From Brasenia schreberi (taxonomy: Eukaryota; Streptophyta; Magnoliopsida; Nymphaeales; Cabombaceae): a stretch of 64,000 nt of DNA. The position numbers were made by a program, and so were the translations under genes. Below are positions 37,301 through 52,000 of this stretch, one piece after another. Under the pieces are notes generated by a model. The model was not told the DNA's origin, made no database searches, and saw only the letters and a list, made by a program, of their open reading frames with translations. The stretch lies in contig JAYKKT010000046.1 of assembly GCA_036023115.1 (NCBI GenBank), positions 6,349,501-6,413,500 of the forward strand, written 5' to 3'. Positions within the stretch are counted from its first letter, which is position 1, and every line of letters begins with the position of its first letter.

Positions 37301-37489
37301 CTGAGAGGAACGGGTGAGAGTAGCGAATGGGGAGGCCAGTAGCTTCAGTAGACGGACACCCAGAATTCCTTCATTCTCCGATGGATTGGGATACGAATGG
37401 TGTGGAGAAGGATGAACAAGTACGGGTAGATTCTCCGGGGTCCCGTAGTCCTCGAGAGTTGGCGCGGTTTCCTTCTTCAACCCATCCAT
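34388..37489 (-). CDS. Conserved-looking plant protein of unknown function, four exons
   Basis: Join of complement 37172-37489, 36906-36665, 34985-34882 and 34545-34388; all junctions have GT...AG and keep frame, giving 273 aa. I do not recognise the family. Residues 1-106 are Ser/Pro/Arg-rich with little acid after residue 40, which could be an organelle-targeting head. The next part (about 107-187) has an acidic stretch, then GLNLGIGASVEMDDDGG and KARVKTRYAILQMLPKP. The C-terminal half is rich in alternating polar and hydrophobic residues (SQLTLNFYNEVGSGFHLTPG, TTVRVAASINFP), suggesting beta strands. It ends RSIGLKTRII. No membrane helix seen. The third intron of the genomic order (between 34985 and 36665) has taken two LINE insertions. 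Intact frames across four exons argue for a real gene. Confidence 0.75.
35279..35492 (+). mobile_element. 5'-truncated RTE LINE with target-site duplication
   Basis: Matches the last 210 bp of the LINE, including CAACCCCATCTGGTATGGG and the (GTT)n tail. Flanked by TTGGTAGTCAAAACTT at 35263-35278 and again at 35493-35508, a perfect 16-bp target duplication. Lies in an intron of the unknown gene at 34388-37489. Confidence 0.9.
35710..35899 (+). mobile_element. Miniature LINE: 5' end joined to 3' end, with target duplication
   Basis: About 110 bp of LINE 5' end (GGTCCCAAGCCCGGAAAAAG, GTGTTAGGCTTCCGACAGC, AACATGGATT) are joined through an A run to the last 70 bp of the LINE (AATCCATGTAGCTGACCCC, GGGAAAAGGCTTAG). 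No endonuclease or reverse transcriptase is left. Flanks repeat ATGTGATTTCCCCAAAAACT (35690-35709) and ATGTGATTTCCCAAAAACT (35900-35918). The duplication shows it was inserted as this short unit, so it is a non-autonomous derivative, not a later deletion. Confidence 0.85.
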
Positions 37490-38527
37490 TTCTTTCCTTT
37501 TTCCTGGTCTGTGGTTCGGGTGAAGACGGGGTATTTCTCCCTCTTGGCAAGTAGGGAAAACACAAGAGTTGTCGACATCGTTTGACGGAAAATATGAGGC
37601 TACCCAGCTGGGCCATCTATGCGACGTGAACTGCCTAAGTTACAAGCAGTTGCCACCTCATAGTAGATTCGCGCGAGTTCATTTTTGACGCACCCTCATA
37701 TACATACGCCCAAAAGCGCCAGGACATGCATGCGTACACTCTCTCTCACACGCATATACATGTATGAGAGAGAAAGAGAGCTAAAGAGAGCTCAACATTG
37801 TTTGATCATTACTGTCATCCGTGTCATCAATCGGACCATGATGGTCATGCAGATCGTCTAATAGAATTTGGTCTAATTTTATATTGTTTTAAAGGTTGGT
37901 TCGACTTTAAAATGAACGGTTGAGCTTTTAAAGCAAATGATATCGAATACATTTAATGTACTTATAAAAATATCGAAGTACTTTTTCGTGTAAAATTTGA
38001 ATTTCAACCGATCTCATCGATCCGGTTGAAATGTTTGAAAATGTTAAAGCATGGACATGAGAATGAACTAATCTCTCTAATATACAGAGAGAGAAAGAAG
38101 CTAGTGTGTATATAACCGATTTGTGTGCAAATTTTTAAGAAAGAGATTAATAGATTTGAATGATTCTCTCTTGCTATATATATATAGAGAGAGAAGCGAT
38201 TGAATTATGCCCACTAGTGACATTGTACACTCATGTGTTCTTTTGACTCGATTAATTTGCAATCAAGTATAAATAATCTAGCGATATATGGCAGCATTTC
38301 CTCTGTTTCTAATTTAAAAGGGTTGAAGCGAACAAATATTCATCATTGCGTCAATAAGATGCTATTGTAACCGACATTCACAAGTAGCTGCAATAAGGAC
38401 GATGCACGAACACGTAAACAAGCATCAGCAACCGCCAGAGCCAGAGGTACAACCATTTCCAGCAGAAAAAGCAAAAGACTCTTGGTCTTGGAACCCTTTG
38501 TGGCAAGAAACATGAACAACTTTGCAA
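37490..38527. other. Intergenic region between two minus-strand genes
   Basis: Holds the promoter side of the gene ending at 34388 and the 3' flank of RPN11. The first 120 bases are fairly GC-rich. Several short GA runs (37760, 38085, 38185). No gene supported. Confidence 0.6.
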
Positions 38528-42666
<4,139 letters not shown>

Positions 42667-42879
42667 TGTCGCGCACTCTCACCGATCTCCGGGCAAACGG
42701 CGGAAAGGAAAAAACAGAGGTTCTGTTCTCCAAGTTGGGCGGGAACCGAAGCACACTGCAGAAAACGGATCAAGATCGACCTACTACAACTAGGATCTGG
42801 ATTTGGTAGGGCATCCAAAACGGGATGTGGATTCGGATTCATCTGGATCTAATTGAGATCCTACTCATTGACACCTCCA

Positions 42880-43135
42880 GTGACATTGTTAACAACCTGG
42901 ATCTGATTCAGTTAGAAGTTGGATGTGGGGTCTTTATGTAGACCTGTCCAGTATTGGTTCCACCTAGATCTGTGAAAAAAAGGCCAACCTTTAGATCCAA
43001 CCCAGAAGTACTTCAAACTAGCATATCCAGACCACCGGTTCCACTTTTGGTTCCATTCTTCAATATGTAAAACAAGAACCAACTCTGGGGAGGTCCCCGG
43101 TTCCAGTTCTGGTTGATTCCGTGGACATCAACCCA
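42880..43135. repeat. GGTTCC-rich dispersed repeat piece
   Basis: Contains CCACCGGTTCCACTTTTGG, TGGTTCCATTCTTC and GGTCCCCGGTTCCAGTTCTGG. Same flavour as 4920-5140 and 63115-63480. Confidence 0.5.
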
Positions 43136-43864
43136 CCGAGCCAGGTCGAATCAAACAGGTCTATCTTGATGTTAAATGGGCTCAATGACAAGATTCGTCC
43201 ATAATGGCGGATGGGGCAGACGTGGAGCCGTTCATATGCATTATCATGTACTACACAACCAAATTTCACCACCATCGCCCGTTTGATAGATCATTCTCAA
43301 TACATAACCATCGGGGTGTTTGATTTTGCGACTGCGGAATTGGAACCCCAATCTTAGTTCCTCTTATAATCAAATGTGGTCGTTGATGCGCAGTAAAAAA
43401 GTGAGATTCAGTGGCTCATCACGGTAGGAACTGAAACTATAGTTCCAGTTTTATAGTCTTATCCTTATAAATCAATCAAACACTCTCCTAAGTTCCTGTG
43501 TCTAGGACCCATGGACGACTCCTTTGTATTTGATCATTTAACTAAGAGATCAGTAAAAACAATGGAGGATCTAGAAAATTTTGAGGGGTGGGGCAAACTA
43601 TGTATTATAGCCTACGGATACTAACTTTTTTTGGGTTCCAAGTTTCAGGAGCGAAGCCCGCCACCATGGCTCCATGTAGATCCCCACTGAGTAAAAGCAT
43701 TTACAACAAAAGTAGTTGGAAAGAAACCTGCCATCAAAGGCTCAATCGCATGCACATGCAGGGAAAATGTGGTGAAACCCCATGAACAACTAACCTCCAC
43801 CAACCCTAACCAAACTCCCAATCATAAAGCTGCCAACAGTGAATTTGAATTACATCCAGAGTAA

Positions 43865-43980
43865 CTCACCGCCAGTAGGCTCTCCGACACTCATTTGCAG
43901 GTGACAAGTTTGATTCCAGATGGTTGCATGTGTGTCGGGCTTAACCAGCCTCCCGTTGTAACCTGAAAAGAAAAAAAAAG
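43865..43980 (+). repeat. tRNA-derived SINE with A-rich tail
   Basis: CCAGTAGGCTCTCCGACACTC (weak box A), ACAAGTTTGATTCCAGATGG (box B), then GCATGTGTGTCGGGCTTAACC, ending in AAAAGAAAAAAAAAG. Same family as 38761. Confidence 0.55.
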
Positions 43981-45245
43981 ATTTGAATCAAGGTTGTGAT
44001 TCACAGGATCTATCCAAAACCAAACCAAAAGCTAAGAAGCAAAGTGATGCTTTGCTTTGCTTGAGAGTCAAAGTACTTGCAATTGCCTCTGATGTTACAT
44101 ATCAAGAAGGATTTCCTTTTTCTCTTAATTACAAGGAGTTCAGTTTCTTAAGAAGGAACACAACAAAGAAATTTTAACAACCTAGAAAAAGCTTATTAAG
44201 TCAAAAAAGGATGCCATGCATCACAGAAGAATGTTGGTAGGTAACCAATCCCATCTTGTAGTTCAACAGAATGTATTTGGACGGCTAGGATTAGACCACA
44301 AAATTGAAAATTTTCAAAACTTCAACAAAATTAGAGAGATATGGAAGACAAGTGCATGACATGGTTCAATGACGAGCCGGAAAGCATAACTCTTTGACTC
44401 ATCGAGGACAGGTCCATCCCCATCTAACCATTTTATCTTAGCTTACTAACACACACAATACACACACATACATGTGTGTGCATGTATGTTGGTGTGTATT
44501 AACATGTGCTCAGCCGATGGCTCATATTGCCAACCTCTATGAGCCGAGTTTGCCAGCCCAAAAATCAACGCAGTAATAAAATGGAGTACATCCATATAAC
44601 CCAGCATTAAGCAATAGAAGTAACTTAGCTTCTACTCAATCTCATGGTCAGGTGAGTTGGAGCAAGTACTGACTTCAGCAGCACACGGCCATGGCTAAGT
44701 CTGAGACATAAGATTGAAAACTGGAACAATGTACTTGCAAAGTAAGCATCTAACTACATGGAGAGTCAACTCAAAAAGGATCAATGAGGAGGAAAGTGGG
44801 TGGGTTGACCAACCAGAACCAGAAGGGTTTGATTGCAAGGAATTTCAGGATACACCATGAAGAAAAAGATGGATTTGTCCTTGATGATCACAACCTAATC
44901 TGCCAACTCCAAAACAACCCAGTCGGTTTTTTCCACATTCGGGTGTGTATATAATGACAGGGTCTGCTTATGCACAAGCTACCATCAAACTTGTTTTAAT
45001 TTTCTGTTGCTATCAGCTGCTCAATATGGGTGTGTTTGATGCCAACATAAGATGTATACGGGTTTCTCAATTTGCTTGCTACCTGGTGCTTGTTCAATGC
45101 CTGCTGTTCTGTTACATTCAACCCCCAGTGCTTGTACAAGTTCACAACCATCAATTCATTGTATCCACCTCTCTCTCTGTGTGTGTAGATATATGTTTCA
45201 ATTAGTTTTACTACTGCTAACAAAGCAATCTTGATGCATGAACAG

Positions 45246-47726
45246 GTGCAAGTAACGCCAGTGAATAGGCTGTGCAACTGCAATACCCCATAGAAGCAAG
45301 GAATGGCGACACTGGTCATAACTGCAATCAACAAGTCTAAGTACAACATCTCCCTCCATTGGTAAGCTCTCACTAGCACATACTTATCAACCACAGAACG
45401 TGGTATTCTGCTGTGGAAAAGATCATATATCATGGTAAAAGAAGGTTTATGCACAACCATCCTTATAATTTCACTGAAACATGCATGACATGCATTTAGA
45501 TTCTCATAAGTAATAACTGAATATATCTTTTGGTTAACTTGTAGGCATGGCATCAGCCAATTCTGAACCGCATGGGCTGATGGGCCGGAGTTCGTTACCC
45601 AGTGTCCGATCAAACCCGGAGGCAGCTACATGTACAGGTTCACCATTCAGGGAGAGGAAGGCACCTTATGGTGGCACGCTCAGAGCAACTGTTTTCGGAG
45701 CACTCATCATTCGCCCAAAAGCAGGCCGGCCTTACCCTTTCCAACAGCCAAGCAGAGAGGTTCCCCTCGTCATAGGTATGAACATCGAACATCCCTTATC
45801 AGTTAAGCAGTGGGAAATGGGCACCATTTTCAACACCATTTTACGGACCTCTTCAAAATAAGGGAGCCCCTCCGTCTGGAGTGTATATACCTATGAGAGG
45901 AGAATGTTCCATCAAACAACTTTGTTCAGGAGTATTAAAAGTTCCATGTGATCAAAGCATAAGTTGATAGATTGTTCTTAAGACACAAACAGGAGAATGG
46001 TGGAACACGGACCCAGTACAAGTAGTAACTCAAGCAGTTATAACAGGGGCATCTCTGAACATCTCAGATGCCTTCACCGTCAATGGCCAACCAGGGGACT
46101 TCTATCCCTGCTCGATTTCAGGTGCATTAATATCTTTTCTTTTTTCCTTTTTCCATCTTTCATTTCGTTAGCATTTAAGACAATATCATGCACTAGATCG
46201 AGCCTTTATTAACATGTGAATCGTTGACAAAACTAGACACAACCATCGTCCCTGTTAAGAAAGGAGAGACCAACTGGCTCCGAATCATCAATGCCGGCAT
46301 GAACACAGAGCTCTTCTTCAGCATAGCCTACCACACCATGACATTTGTCGGTGTTGATGCAGCCTACGCCAAATCGTTCCAGACTAATGTGATCGTGATC
46401 GCACCAGGTCAAACTACTGATGTGCTTATTACTGCAGATCAGCCTCCCAGCCGATACTACATGGCAGCCCAGGCATACGCGAGTGCTCAGGGGGTACCTT
46501 TCGACAACACTACAGTCACAGACATCTTACACTATCAAGATGCCCCAAAAACCACAACTGCACCATTCATGCCAGCATTACCTGCTTTCAACGACACCAA
46601 TACTGCAACGGCGTTCACTGCTAAACTTCGGAGCCTCAACTCAGCAGAGCACCCAGCTAATGTTCCACTAGATGTCGATGAAAATCTCTTCTTTACTATT
46701 GACCTCGGCCTGATCAACTGCCCTCCATCCAGAAACTGTGGAGGACCAAACAACACAAGGTTCACTGCCAGCGTGGACAATGAATCATTCAATCTTCCAA
46801 GAACAGTATCTATCCTTGAGGCTCATCTGAAGGGAATCGATGGAATTTTCACAAGGGACTTCCCGGCTACACCACATCTAGTGTTTGATTATACAGTTAC
46901 AAATGTGAGTAGAAGCCTCTGGCAGTCAACTCCAGGCACCAAGGTGAAACCCATCAGTCTCGGATCAGTGGTATAGATTGTGCTTCAAGGAACCAACATA
47001 GTTGCAGCTGAGATCATCCCATGCACATCCATGGCTACCAGTTCTATGTTCTAGCAGAAGGATTTGGAAATTTTAATCCAACTAAGGACACAGCAAAGTT
47101 TAACTTGGTAGATCCACCCCTCAGGAACACTGTTGATGTCCCCGTCAATGGCTGGTCGGTCATATGCTTCCCCGCCAAAAATCCTTGTGAATACACACAG
47201 AAAAAAGGCTAGCCTACATACATCCATGAACATGCCAGGAAATTTTTGCATGAAAGGCAAAATGCTAAAAAAATGGATAAGTGCGAACCATCAGAGCTCA
47301 ATAGACAGAATGCTAGTGCATTCACATACAACAATGCATCATACCAATCTTTCTCAAGAAAAAAACATCAGGTCACGTCTTGGAAGTAACGATTCCACAA
47401 TAATATGAACATCTATAACTAGATTGCTTTCAGGTAATGGTTTCTGTATCTGTTTGATTGGCTCCAGATAGAAAACCATATGTGAAAAGAGGGGCTAGGA
47501 GGACTCTGGGACGGCCCTAACAACTTGAATATTAGTAACCTTCTCAAAACAGAAATGTTTGCTAAAGTGATGAACGTTGGATGCAGGACCCTGGCTGATG
47601 CATTGTCATCTGGATGTGCACATTACCTGGGGACTGGCTACTGTTTTACTGGTTGAGAATGGAATTGAAGAGCTGGATTCAATAGAGCCGTTACCAGAGG
47701 ACTTCCCAATCTGCCTCGATTTCTAG
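45246..47726 (+). pseudogene. Laccase (multicopper oxidase) pseudogene
   Basis: Laccases oxidise monolignols and flavonoids in the cell wall using four coppers. Exons with GT...AG borders: 45246-45361, 45545-45775, 45993-46121, 46237-47186, 47587-47726. Recognisable blocks: [105 protein letters not shown], and the end [11 protein letters not shown]. Lesions: a deletion near 45280 in exon one shifts frame; TGA at 45564 replaces an Arg in the WHGI...TAWADG block; about 14 bp are missing after WWHA near 45678, removing part of copper motif two; TAG at 46974; one base missing at about 47012 before MHIHG; and the exon at 47186 ends in T so that splicing would create TGA. The first (signal peptide) exon was not found. 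Introns are kept, so this is a decayed gene, not a retrocopy. Confidence 0.9.
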
Positions 47727-49040
47727 CAGAAACTCTTGCAGATTACACTCATAGATCTCTATAAGATTAACCACTCTTCGGATTCATTGGCTCCTTTTGT
47801 TGGTTCATTCCAAATGGATTTCTGTTTCTTGTTCTTTTGAGCATGTACCTTCAACAATTGCAGTATGTAGGTGAAAGCTCCTCTCCTGTTTTTCCATTAT
47901 GTATTATTCTGTCTTTTCCTTGTATTGAATCATTCACGAATCACAATAGTACTAAAAGAACCATTGCTATCATTTCTTTACCGCAAATCTTCCTCTTCTT
48001 CTTGCAACTAGATGCAAAATTTGAAATGTTCTACTAATGAATTTCACTTCTATTAAGGATTGACAATTGTGTTTAGCATTTATAAAACTCTCAACGGGCA
48101 CTTATCCATAGCAAGTTTAACAACTAGTCTTAATATGGAAAGTTTACATAAGAAGCCGCAATATAATGAACTGCCATTTCATGAGTTCAGATTTCAACTA
48201 TTCGAGGACCCTTGCATTTGCCCTTTTCTAGGTGACATATAGTATACTCAGGAGGTCCAATCAATTTCTTAGAGATTGTAACTCGGGTCATTTAAGCATT
48301 TTCTTGAAAGGGCAAGAGTACTTCAATACCTGAAAGCTGTGGTTAACTGCGATTTGCTGTATGTTAGACATTTAAATGTCAATTACTCAAGCAACACATT
48401 TTGAACAAACTTTGGCAAATCATAGTTCATCATTCTTGATGAAAAAGTTAACATCATGGAATGAATATAGATCCAAGGCAATAAGGTCGAAAAGTTGTGG
48501 GAAAAGATAACGATTGAACATGACAACACCAAATAAGGAAACCAGTCTTTGCAACCACAACTTCTTGTTGTGTGCGTGTGCATGTGCATGTGTGTAACTG
48601 AATACTGCAGGGCATAACTGATACGCCTGAATGGGTAGCTAATGCTACTGCCCTGTAACACAAGGAAAGCTATACCAAAGGAAACTGACATGAAATTCAG
48701 TTTTTATATTTTTCAGACAATGGAAACTGTTACTGATCTTCACACTTATACAAATTCCAACAGTTAAATCAGCAACTTGCAGCAGGACATAGAAGTCCAA
48801 TTGCTGGAGAATATCCCTATGATATTTTCTCCTTAAACCAACGAAAAAAGACTGTCTTATTCTGCCATTGAAAGAATGAATTACATAAGCTTTCTGCCAA
48901 CTTAATGTTGCATACTTTGGAATAACCTAGGAGTCAACAGGATATGCTTGATACACTATAATGTACATTCTATAAATAATCAGTAACCTCAGTGGCTTCT
49001 AACTTCCTATAGAAAACAATGCTCGCTCGCCCAAGACGCT
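47727..49040. other. Intergenic region
   Basis: 3' flank of the laccase relic and of the minus-strand carrier gene. No gene or clear repeat supported; a short TG/CA-rich stretch at about 48575. Confidence 0.6.
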
Positions 49041-52000
49041 TCAGCTAAACAGATGATCAACTACCAGGAAGTAACTTCCAACCAGTGCAAAGCATGCCAA
49101 ACCACTACGAGTCATGTGGAAACCTATTTCATGCAATAGAACACGCCTATCTGTTGGATGGATACCAGAAAGTCTCTCAAACCAGGTTCCGGGTGGCCTC
49201 CATTTGAGAAACTTCCTTTCCATAGACATATACTGCAAATCAAAAGTACAGTTAGCATGTACTGCCGCACCAAGATAACAGTTTGTAATCTAGGCCCACG
49301 TGCATGACTTGGTCTTCTTTCATTCTTACCAGCATTTTAAGTCAAACATCACTGTTTGAATTCATTAATTGTTCTGAAGCTACAAAAAGCTTTTTTATAG
49401 GAAAATACATAATCAGAGAACAGCATTGTTAGTTTACTGTTTACATGATTTCCCGTTTCCAGGTACGTAATATAGGTGATGACCTTCATCTGAGTCTACA
49501 TGTCAAACAATGAAATCTGGAGTTTATGATGACCTCTGACTAAAATTCATGGCCAGGACAGAAAAACCAAAGTTGAATTGAGAATTCTCAATAAAGAATG
49601 ATCTAGCTCATGTTGAGTTAACTGCCAGCATGGCACATGATAGAGCTTTGTGAAAACAAAGAATCCATGTAGCCAACCCCATCTAGTATGAGAAAAGGCT
49701 TAGTTGTTGTTGTGAATTAAGAATTCCAAGTTATTACACGACTTCATCTAATCGATTACTTTTCTCTTTTCATGGCCAAGCAAATTACCCACATTTCTGT
49801 AAGGAATTCACCAAGGAATTATCTGCCAAGATGAAGTAATACCCCAAAAATACAAGAATGCTTCAGTTTATAGAAAACTGAGCAATACAAGGCCCTTATA
49901 TAGGCATTAGAGAGAACCATTATATACGTATGAGAGAGAGAGAGGACAGAGTTCAAGAAAGTGAGTGAGAGAAGCTGGTCTAACATCCACTTGGTGTCTG
50001 TTAGACTATCCTCAACAGCTAGTAACCTTGCCAACAGCCATTTTAGGCCTGCTCAACAAAACAAGGAAGCAAAAAGAGAAAAAGGAAAGGAAAAACTACA
50101 ATAACAAAGCAAAATTAAAGAAAAAAATGTGTTCTGATTAATCGAAGCCAGAGAACAGATCACCTATACCAACCACCAGGCATTGGGATCTACTTGTAGC
50201 AGTATCAAAAGAATGGGAAGCAGCAGCAGCTATTGAACCAGAAACTCCAGCTGCTATAGAAGTTGTTATTGGAGATATAGGACCAACTTCTGCAAGAGAC
50301 CTGGATGACATGCAACAAAACCATCACAACCTTTTCATAGTAACTTACGTACTTTTTCCAAAATAAAAACGTATAAAGCAAAAAAACAGTAAGAAATTCA
50401 ACTTCTAGCCAATGAAGTACAACGTATACATCAACCTCACAATGAAAACGCGACATATTGAAAATTTTGATTAAATTCAATATCTCGTTGTTTGTTATTG
50501 TTGTAAAGTGTTATATGTATCACACCATATCGTACGATATGGTGCGATACGTATCGTATCATACGATACGCTAAAAAAAAAACAATTTTTTTTTTGCAGA
50601 TTTCTGGCCTCTCTTCAGGCATCCTCCGGTATGCTTGTTTGGGATTGCAAGCCATGTATGTAACATGTAAATTCGGGTTAGTTTATAAGAAATTTATTGA
50701 ATAAGAATAATTTATGAACAAATAAAAATTATGACAAAATCATTTCCCTTTCTGTTGCCAACTTTTAGGTATATTTCTGCTACTAGTTTCTAATTTCATG
50801 AAATCGCAAACAATGAAGAACAATTTGGTTGTCTCAATTCATTGAGTGCGCATTTCACAACTTCACTATTTTAGGGTTCACCTTACATGACTTCCATTGA
50901 GTTGAACATGATCAGCGTGTGTGAAGCTTAACTCAGTATGTAAAGTGAGATCACAAGTAATCAGATTATCTTATTTTAACCCACAACATCCATCTATCAT
51001 CCTTCAGTTTCAAACCACTTCAAGCATTAGTTAAAAAGCTAGTCTCCAGTAAAAAAAAGAGGATATCATCAAGTAACAATATCACATCACTGGGGTGTCA
51101 TAGACTCAATAATCAAATAAATGGAGCTCATTGTTTTGCTCACATATGAAAGTTAGCAAATATGCCAACTACATATACAAAGATAGCAGTTTGTTAATTT
51201 TAACATATTAGATGAGTGGATTATGGAAGATAACGAAGAAAATGTAATCCTAACCGAAGAAGACATTGCATGGATTAATTTGGAAGGAGCGCAACAACAT
51301 CATGAAGGAGATGAAGATTTTGATTTTGAAGCAAAATGTGATGAGAAACTTTGAATCTTCATCAAGGAGAATATGAAGATTATTTAGTTAATCATTCTGA
51401 TACAAATTTACAAAATGTATTTCATTTTTTGCTTCAAAATATGTAAATTTTTTTCAATTGTTCAATGGTGAATGATCAATATGTACTAAACTTTGCATTA
51501 TATGAATTCTTTGCAATTATCAGATTTTTCCTATTTTTTCTGATTTTTACTAATTTTTCTTGATTTTTTTTACTTTTTATTTTTTTAATATTAAAGTACG
51601 ATACGATACGATACGCCCGTATCGTGGAGCAAAACAATACACGATACGATATGCGTCGAACAACACTGGTTGTATTATCCCACTTCAAATCATACAACAA
51701 CAACTAAGCCTTTTCCCATACTAGACGGGGTCGGCTACATGGATTCTTTGTTTCCACAGATCCCTATCGTGTGCCATGTTAGCAGTTAACTCACAATAAG
51801 CTAGATCATTCTTTATTGTTTCTTTCCAACACTTTTGTGGTCATCCTCTACCTCTTTTAATACTTTCCAAATTTAGTTTTTCTAACCTTCTTACACGTTC
51901 TTCTTTTGATCTTCTTTCTATATGTCCAAACCATCTTAAACGATATTCTCTCATTTTATCCTCTATTGGTGCCACTCCTAATTTGTTTCTAATAACCTCA

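Larger units (their letters stand above)
42667..45245. other. Intergenic region, RPN11 promoter side
   Basis: 42667-42850 should hold the RPN11 5' leader and promoter. Beyond it are a GGTTCC-rich repeat (42880-43135), a SINE (43865-43980) and a CA/TG-rich palindrome-like stretch at 44450-44505. The first laccase exon (signal peptide) should lie near 44900-45240 but I could not identify it. No other gene supported. Confidence 0.55.

Noticed and set aside
44996..45613. 205-codon open frame on the minus strand
   Set aside because: Overlaps the first two laccase exons in antisense and shows no family motif.
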